This document shows, piece after piece, positions 43,651 through 49,182 of a DNA stretch of 49,182 nucleotides. The DNA comes from Akkermansiaceae bacterium. Its GTDB lineage: Bacteria; Verrucomicrobiota; Verrucomicrobiia; Verrucomicrobiales; Akkermansiaceae. The notes beneath the pieces were generated by a model. The model was not told where the DNA came from and did no database searches. It was given only the letters and a program-made list of their open reading frames with translations. The DNA is taken from the NCBI GenBank assembly GCA_903827375.1, contig CAIKHZ010000128.1:1-49182 (forward strand). The letters are read 5' to 3'. Each line of letters opens with the position of its first letter. Position 1 is the first letter of the stretch. The translations under genes were made by a program, and so were the position numbers.

Positions 43651-46600
43651 ATGCCCCCCCCAATAAATAGATTTATCGTTGCTGGCAGCAAAGGGTTTGC
43701 CTTGGTAGTGACTCTGGCCTTGATGACTTTGCTGACACTCATCGCCGTGGGACTGCTGTCACTCTCTACCATTGCAATGCGTTCCTCAGGCCAAGGGGAG
43801 TCCATGGCCACCGCACGTGCCAACGCACGCCTCGCCCTCATGCTTGCTTTGGGCGAGCTTCAGAAAGTTGCGGGTGATGACCGCAGGGTCACGGTTGATG
43901 GCTCCATCTTCGATGGTGCGAAAAACCCGAATGTCGTCGGTGTCTGGAAGTCATGGTCGCCAAAGCTTGCGGAAGATCCCTCCGCGAGTGCGCCTGATTA
44001 TGGCAAGAAAGACCAACAATTCGTTGCCTGGCTGACATCTAGCGACAACCCGTCCGTCCTTGCCGCGCAGGACTGGGCCAAGAACGGCACGCTGGCGAAT
44101 CCGATCCATTTGTTTACCGAAAAATCCGATGGCTTCCTCCTCGCCGGTTCCAAGATCGATATCAAAAAAGGAACCCCTGGCCGAGGTGCGCTGGCCTGGA
44201 CCGTGGTGCAGCATGCCACGAGAGCCAAAATCAACGTGGGCGGTCCGGAAAACAACCAGCGCTTTGCCAACGCCGACTTGCAGGCGCAGCCACGGCCATC
44301 CTTGGCCAAGTCCGGGAGCTTCAAGCAACCCGGCGGTGATTGGAACAAACGCAGTGCCCGGGTGCTCAGCATGCCCCAAGCAAAACTCGATGGCGATCTT
44401 TGGAAGGCGAGCCCACCTTTTCCGGAAGCTGCCCATTTCACTTCGCAGGGTTACGGTTTGCTGACCGATACCGTCAACGGCGGTCTCAAGACCGACTTAA
44501 GTCTTGGTTTTGAAATGTCCGATATAAACTTCCAGAAAGATACTTGGGGAGTTTTTAAAAATCCTTTTCGCTCTGCCAACGCGCCGCAGGTAACCACTCC
44601 GGCCAGCTACCGTGGCGAACGCCCCCTGTTTGAACCGCTCACCGCTTCCGGCAGCGTGCGTGTGGATCTGAATTTTTCGCCAGCCAACACGGTCTATGAA
44701 TTTCCCGCTGCTGCGGTTCCCACGTTTGCCACTCTGCGCTCGTTCTATCGCACGCCATACCATGTCTATGGCACGGCCGATGGGCCAACCATCTTCGAAC
44801 GCGGGATGGATCACGTGGCACTCAAACAACCCGCGCCAGCCGGCGGGCAGTATGTGAGTCCGGGAGCCACACCACCCGCACGACACTCGCAGACCAGCTA
44901 TCGCCCGGTGCTTGACCGCCTGCTTTTCGTTCTCAGCGTGGGACTATCGGCGAACCCGAATACCCTGAATGAGCTTCGTCTCATCATCACACCCATTGTC
45001 ACGCTCTGGAATCCCTACAATGTGGCTTTGGAAATCGAGGGCGCCGTGGTGTACCCATGGATGGATATGGCTTACTACCCCGCCTGGAAAATCTATCAGG
45101 ACGGCAAGGAAACATTCTCAGCTGAGTCCCACCTAGCGGGTTTGCTGGCTACGCAATTCGTTGATGCCGGCGGAGCAAGATCGGTAAATCCCTACTTCTT
45201 TGCTTCGATCACCCCGGACGGAACCGGGACCGCTGGCGGTGGCAATTCCATCCGCTTCCAGCCCGGCGAGGTGCGGATTTTCGTGCCTGCGGATTCTGTC
45301 GCCAAGGAAATTGTCGCAACTGATTCTATCCGCAAACGAACCCTTAGTCTTCGACCGGTCGATAGCCTGGACCAACTTTCTCTCAGGGGCGGATTCGCCG
45401 TCCCCACCAAGAATCCCAAGACCGGTGGCGGTTTCTCCCGCGTGCTGGCCCATACCGAATCCGTGCAGGTCTCCCTTTCAACTCACGATTGGTATCCATT
45501 CGGCGTGGGAGTTGAAGATGCAACTCGCGCCAAATTGTCGGATCCAGGTGTCGCCGACCGCGGTCAGTCGGTGAGTGACGTGCAGACGACCAACTTCATC
45601 AATTCCGGTGCAACGACGATCATGACCTCACCCTTGCTAACGTTCAACGTGCTTTCCAACCCTGCGACCAGACAGCCCTTCGGCATGCTCGAAACCTATC
45701 ACCGCGTGGCAAATGATTCGGCCGCCTACCGCCGGTCAGATTTGGTCTATACAACCAATCCACGCCAAGCCCATATCAACCGCTTCCTCACCACGGGGAG
45801 CTTTTTTGCCGGCCCTCACTACGAGACCCGGATGACTGCTATCTCCAATTTTAACCAGGTCATCCAAACCGCAAATGGGGGCCGTTGCGCCTTCTATGGT
45901 GCCACCAACAGTGCCGCCAGCGGCATGACTCACCTAGTGTTTTTTGAGGCCCCCCGCTCCCCGCTGCTCTCGCTTGCGGCCCTCCAACATGCGGACCTCG
46001 CCGGAACCTCCTATTCTCCTGCCAATCAATTTGCTAACAGTTGGGCCAGTGCTTATCTCAAAAGACAATCAGCAGCGAAAAAGCTCCCTGCCGCAACGGT
46101 GGCCATGGCGGGCGCTGATGCGGGGTACACCAGAGCTGAAATGCCAGTTTACGACTATTCGTATCTGGCAAATGAGTCCATCTGGGATTCCTTCTTTTTC
46201 AGCGGCGCGGCGGCCAATTTGGAAACGAGCCCTGCCAGCGGCAACCCTGGCGTCTGGGATTCGGATATTGCCGTGATCAGTGAGGGTTACCAACAGACCC
46301 TCGAAAAATTCCTCGATGATCCGGCTAAGAACCCATTGCGCAACCCGCGGATGCGTTTCCACGACGGCAATATTCCGGCCAGCACTCTCAAAAATGACCT
46401 ATTAAGTCCCCAAGGCTGCCTGTTGCTCGCTGCGCACCTCATTGTGGATGGTGCCTTTAATATCAACTCCACGAGCGAAAAGGCGTGGATCGCGTTTCTC
46501 AGCGGGATGAAGAATCTGCCGTTCGATGTCACCACAGACCCGAAGAACGCAGCCAGAACCCAGAGCAACTCACTCGCCCAAGGCTCCATCGCCTTTTCCC

Positions 46601-47196
46601 GATTCCGCAACCCCGTTGGCACCGAAAACAATCATTGGCAGGGTTTTCGCTCGCTCACCGACAGCCAAGTGGAGGAACTCGCTAAGAGATTGGTCCTACA
46701 GGTCAGGAAGCGCGGCCCGTTTCTCTCGCTCGGGGAATTCGTCAACCGCCGCATCGAGAATTCCGACCTCGGCCTCAAAGGGGCCATTCAAGCGGTGATC
46801 AACGATGCCGATATTAACAGTGACTCGCTTTATGATACCTTCGATACCAGTGGATATCCCGCCGAGGGGAAAGCCAATCTCTCGCCTAACAAAACCGGGG
46901 TTGGCATTCCCGGCTACCTGACCCAGGCAGACGTGCTGCAATCCATCGCTCCGGTGATGTGCGCCCGGTCCGATACGTTCACCATCCGTGGCTATGGTGA
47001 GGCGAAGGATTCCTCGGGTAAGCTGCTTGCCACCTCATGGTGTGAGGCGGTGGTGCAGAGGACCCCTGAGTTTGTCGATGCGAGCAATCCTGCCCACACG
47101 ACCATCGCCAGCTTGAATCGAACGAACCAGCGATTCGGCAGGAGATTCTCGATTGTCTCGTTCCGCTGGCTCGAAGGATCCGAGCTTGGGACTTAA
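43651..47196 (+). CDS. Verru_Chthon cassette protein A-like PilX-type protein
   Basis: 1181 residues. The N-terminus is pilin-like: a short leader ending in Gly 15, then FALVVTLALMTLLTLIAVGL and a RSSGQGESMATARANARLAL helix, which matches the PilX-like cassette A family (TIGR02600) of Verrucomicrobia. The pilin Glu at mature position 5 is absent. The long soluble part contains GALAWTVVQHATRAKINVGG and a C-terminal RGYGEAKDSSGKLLATSWCE-type segment (IRGYGEAKDSSGKLLATSWC is visible). It is probably an exported scaffold of a type II/IV-like secretion or pilus system. The next gene starts 12 bp downstream, so the two are likely co-transcribed. Confidence 0.8.
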   Translation: MPPPINRFIVAGSKGFALVVTLALMTLLTLIAVGLLSLSTIAMRSSGQGESMATARANARLALMLALGELQKVAGDDRRVTVDGSIFDGAKNPNVVGVWKSWSPKLAEDPSASAPDYGKKDQQFVAWLTSSDNPSVLAAQDWAKNGTLANPIHLFTEKSDGFLLAGSKIDIKKGTPGRGALAWTVVQHATRAKINVGGPENNQRFANADLQAQPRPSLAKSGSFKQPGGDWNKRSARVLSMPQAKLDGDLWKASPPFPEAAHFTSQGYGLLTDTVNGGLKTDLSLGFEMSDINFQKDTWGVFKNPFRSANAPQVTTPASYRGERPLFEPLTASGSVRVDLNFSPANTVYEFPAAAVPTFATLRSFYRTPYHVYGTADGPTIFERGMDHVALKQPAPAGGQYVSPGATPPARHSQTSYRPVLDRLLFVLSVGLSANPNTLNELRLIITPIVTLWNPYNVALEIEGAVVYPWMDMAYYPAWKIYQDGKETFSAESHLAGLLATQFVDAGGARSVNPYFFASITPDGTGTAGGGNSIRFQPGEVRIFVPADSVAKEIVATDSIRKRTLSLRPVDSLDQLSLRGGFAVPTKNPKTGGGFSRVLAHTESVQVSLSTHDWYPFGVGVEDATRAKLSDPGVADRGQSVSDVQTTNFINSGATTIMTSPLLTFNVLSNPATRQPFGMLETYHRVANDSAAYRRSDLVYTTNPRQAHINRFLTTGSFFAGPHYETRMTAISNFNQVIQTANGGRCAFYGATNSAASGMTHLVFFEAPRSPLLSLAALQHADLAGTSYSPANQFANSWASAYLKRQSAAKKLPAATVAMAGADAGYTRAEMPVYDYSYLANESIWDSFFFSGAAANLETSPASGNPGVWDSDIAVISEGYQQTLEKFLDDPAKNPLRNPRMRFHDGNIPASTLKNDLLSPQGCLLLAAHLIVDGAFNINSTSEKAWIAFLSGMKNLPFDVTTDPKNAARTQSNSLAQGSIAFSRFRNPVGTENNHWQGFRSLTDSQVEELAKRLVLQVRKRGPFLSLGEFVNRRIENSDLGLKGAIQAVINDADINSDSLYDTFDTSGYPAEGKANLSPNKTGVGIPGYLTQADVLQSIAPVMCARSDTFTIRGYGEAKDSSGKLLATSWCEAVVQRTPEFVDASNPAHTTIASLNRTNQRFGRRFSIVSFRWLEGSELGT

Positions 47197-47208
47197 ACTC
47201 ATTCTGCC

Positions 47209-47952
47209 ATGAATTATCCATTTCCATCCAAGTTTAGGACCGTCCGCCTGTATGCGGCGATCTTGTTAACTCTGATGCTGAGCCAATGGCTCCATGCCAT
47301 CCCGCTCCGGGTGCTGGCCTGGAATGACGAAATAGCCGCCTGCAAGTTGATGATCGACACTTCCAAGGGACCCGCCCCCATCGAGGGCATGCACCCGTCC
47401 AAGCGCACCAAAGAATATCAGGTAACATCAGGAGAGAAGCCTGTCACGATTCAGGCACTCGACAAAATAGACAAGGATGGCAAACCCCTCGCCAGTGCCG
47501 TGATCATTCCGAAAGGTACCAAACAAGCCCTCCTACTATTGTTGCCGGATGCCAAAGCAGACACCGGGCTGCGTCTTTTCGTGCTGGAAGACGATGTGGC
47601 GAACTTTCCTTGGGGTGGCATTCGGTTCATCAATGCCTGCGGCAGAAAACTGGCCTTTGTATATGAAAAGAAAACGATCATCTTGCCCGTCTCATGGACG
47701 CCCGTGCTGGCCAAGCCCGGAGGCACCAATCGCAACATGGAAACCCAGCTATTCCTGTTTGAACAGCCCGATCGCCCAATCTATTCGGCCGTATGGGAGC
47801 AACAACAAGACGTGCGGACCTTGATTTTCATCGTGCCAGGCACCGATCCTCGGCTCGGCCCGGTTGCCATGAAAATGATCTCCGAGGATCGCCGAGTTGA
47901 AGAGGCAACGGAGGGCACGGCCGACTCTTCCAGGTCGGCCCGGGGGCGGTAG
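47209..47952 (+). CDS. Exported hypothetical protein
   Basis: 247 residues with an N-terminal signal peptide ending near residue 30 (AAILLTLMLSQWLHA). The mature part has LRVLAWNDEIAACKLMI, a LFVLEDDVANFPWGGIRFIN segment and a predicted all-beta look, with a charged Arg-rich C-terminus. I recognise it only as a frequent companion of cassette A-like genes in Verrucomicrobia; its function is unknown. It lies 12 bp after that gene. Confidence 0.7.
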   Translation: MNYPFPSKFRTVRLYAAILLTLMLSQWLHAIPLRVLAWNDEIAACKLMIDTSKGPAPIEGMHPSKRTKEYQVTSGEKPVTIQALDKIDKDGKPLASAVIIPKGTKQALLLLLPDAKADTGLRLFVLEDDVANFPWGGIRFINACGRKLAFVYEKKTIILPVSWTPVLAKPGGTNRNMETQLFLFEQPDRPIYSAVWEQQQDVRTLIFIVPGTDPRLGPVAMKMISEDRRVEEATEGTADSSRSARGR

Positions 47953-48018
47953 ATCAAACATTCGGCCCAAACAACAATCATTCAACTTAACACTCAAAAC
48001 TAAAAATATCCCTGCCGA

Positions 48019-49182
48019 ATGATCAGAATAACAAAATACACAATCGCCACCTTCGCGGTAATCTCGCTGGTCATCACCAGAGTATCGATTGCGGCAGGCA
48101 CCACGCCGGAGCTCGGCAAGGGCGTTGAGAGACCCGTCTGGAACCAGCGCGTTGATCCCAAAACGCATCCCGGTGCACTGGCCCGCAAGATCATGCCGGT
48201 CACCTGGGAAGAGCAGGGCGGACAGGTCTTGCTGCCGGTGGCCGGCGGACTGGCTCTGACGGCTGACAATCAGGCCGTCAACCTGCCAGCCTATCGGAGC
48301 TATCTCGATTACTGGACATCCGGAGCACCCGATAGCAGAACCGCCCCCTTTGGCTTTGAAAACCAGATCTACCCACGGGCCGAATTTGCATACACGGCAA
48401 ACTACCGGCAAGTCATTGATGAGTGGGTCACGCGAAAGAGCCAGATTGCCGGCTTCGTGAGCCCTGGCGGCTGGACCTACGACGGCTACTTCAGCGTGCC
48501 TAGCTTTGGCTTTCCCGGCGGAATTCCCGACGCTGTGCACGAATATGCGATGACCCGCCTAGGAGGGCGCTTCGGCGGCTGGGAGTATGGAGAGAACGAC
48601 GCTGGCTATTGCTATTCGCCCATGCCCGAAGAGCCGCCTACCCGCTTGGTTGGACACGATCTGTTGCTAGGGTTTAACCATCGGTGGTCTGAAAAACTGC
48701 ACAATTACATGGTTGCGATGCAAAACACCACCTGGAGTCCCTACATGGCCGACACGAGCTATTGTCGCAAGTTGGGGGTCCAGACTCCCAATCAGATGTA
48801 CAACATCAATATGTGGGCCGGCCTGTTGCGAGGGTCCTCAAGGCAGAATGGTGTACTCTGGTGGCCGAATATCGATTCGTGTTGGAACGTCATGGGAACG
48901 AGTAAGAATTGGGGACTGCCAGGCGGAAAGGACTGGGGCAACAGCGAGAGCTTGATTCGCCGGGCGACCTATCTGTATTTCATGTACGGAGCGTCCGCCC
49001 TGCAACCCTCTAGTCCACACCATATCCCGGCCAGCGCGGCAGGAACAAAATCGGACATTTTGAGCCCGTTTGGTGAACTCGCCGTTGAGATCCGCAAGTT
49101 TATCCGGGCCCATCCCTATCCTGCTCTCGGCACACCGCACATTCCGGTGGCCCTGGTCTGGGATTACTATACCGGTTGGCTG
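48019..49182 (+). CDS. Secreted protein of unknown function, partial
   Basis: 388 codons, open to the right edge of the window. It begins MIRITKYTIATFAVISLVIT, a signal peptide ending near residue 26. The mature part is rich in Trp, Tyr and Gly, with segments such as AGFVSPGGWTYDGYFSVPSF, GGWEYGENDAG and NGVLWWPNIDSCWNVMG. The aromatic-rich pattern and the late HIPVALVWDYYTGW segment suggest a TIM-barrel glycoside-hydrolase-like fold, but I cannot name a family. It starts 66 bp after the previous gene and may belong to the same transcript. The C-terminus is missing. Confidence 0.75.
   Translation, partial: MIRITKYTIATFAVISLVITRVSIAAGTTPELGKGVERPVWNQRVDPKTHPGALARKIMPVTWEEQGGQVLLPVAGGLALTADNQAVNLPAYRSYLDYWTSGAPDSRTAPFGFENQIYPRAEFAYTANYRQVIDEWVTRKSQIAGFVSPGGWTYDGYFSVPSFGFPGGIPDAVHEYAMTRLGGRFGGWEYGENDAGYCYSPMPEEPPTRLVGHDLLLGFNHRWSEKLHNYMVAMQNTTWSPYMADTSYCRKLGVQTPNQMYNINMWAGLLRGSSRQNGVLWWPNIDSCWNVMGTSKNWGLPGGKDWGNSESLIRRATYLYFMYGASALQPSSPHHIPASAAGTKSDILSPFGELAVEIRKFIRAHPYPALGTPHIPVALVWDYYTGWL

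Overview
The window looks like chromosomal DNA of a verrucomicrobial bacterium. The evidence is a Verru_Chthon-cassette-A-like PilX-type protein at the right end, an HzsA-like, c-heme and formylglycine-generating-enzyme-like fusion at the left, a large alternative complex III (ACIII) respiratory operon, kelch and beta-strand-repeat surface proteins, and a high density of dispersed repeats. No rRNA is present, so the assignment rests on gene content only.

Layout. 1-1705: a partial SRAP-family (YedK/HMCES) gene, a repeat-rich gap and a YihY/BrkB membrane protein. 1974-7683: a 1213-residue secreted multidomain protein divergent from mutL, whose linker carries an in-frame four-copy 30-bp repeat. 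7943-9526: an intact-looking IS701-type insertion sequence with 21-bp terminal inverted repeats. 9531-21514: a nine-gene leftward operon: actA (pentaheme), actB (molybdopterin-like plus FeS), actC (NrfD), actD (DUF3341), actE (monoheme), actF (NrfD-like), a small anchored protein, then CcoN-like, CcoO-like and CcoP-like subunits. The CcoN-like subunit lacks nearly every heme/copper ligand that defines an oxygen-reducing oxidase, so this module probably does not reduce oxygen and may instead scaffold cytochromes on ACIII. 21994-23217: a PPi-type phosphofructokinase.

23988-36290 is an accessory block that looks like a decayed genomic island. A 28-bp direct repeat lies at its left edge and inside an intact tRNA-Met(CAT) at its right edge, and an integrase N-terminal remnant sits beside the tRNA. 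Cargo, all leftward: a type III-like restriction subunit, a DUF262 (GmrSD-like) protein and a type III-like methyltransferase in one run, followed by an XRE regulator, an ImmA/IrrE protease, a tiny helicase/RelE-like remnant, a TIGR04255 protein and two overlapping genes of unknown function.

36729-39433: a LuxR-type two-component pair. 39692-43426: a secreted protein of three approximately 1.08-kb repeats, broken by one in-frame TGA exactly where the other two copies have cysteine codons. 43651-49182: the PilX-like protein, a small exported protein and a secreted protein running off the window.

The strongest candidates for something undescribed are the ligand-less CcoN homologue inside an ACIII operon, the res-DUF262-mod arrangement, and the overlapping XRE-ImmA-TIGR04255-unknown cassette next to it.
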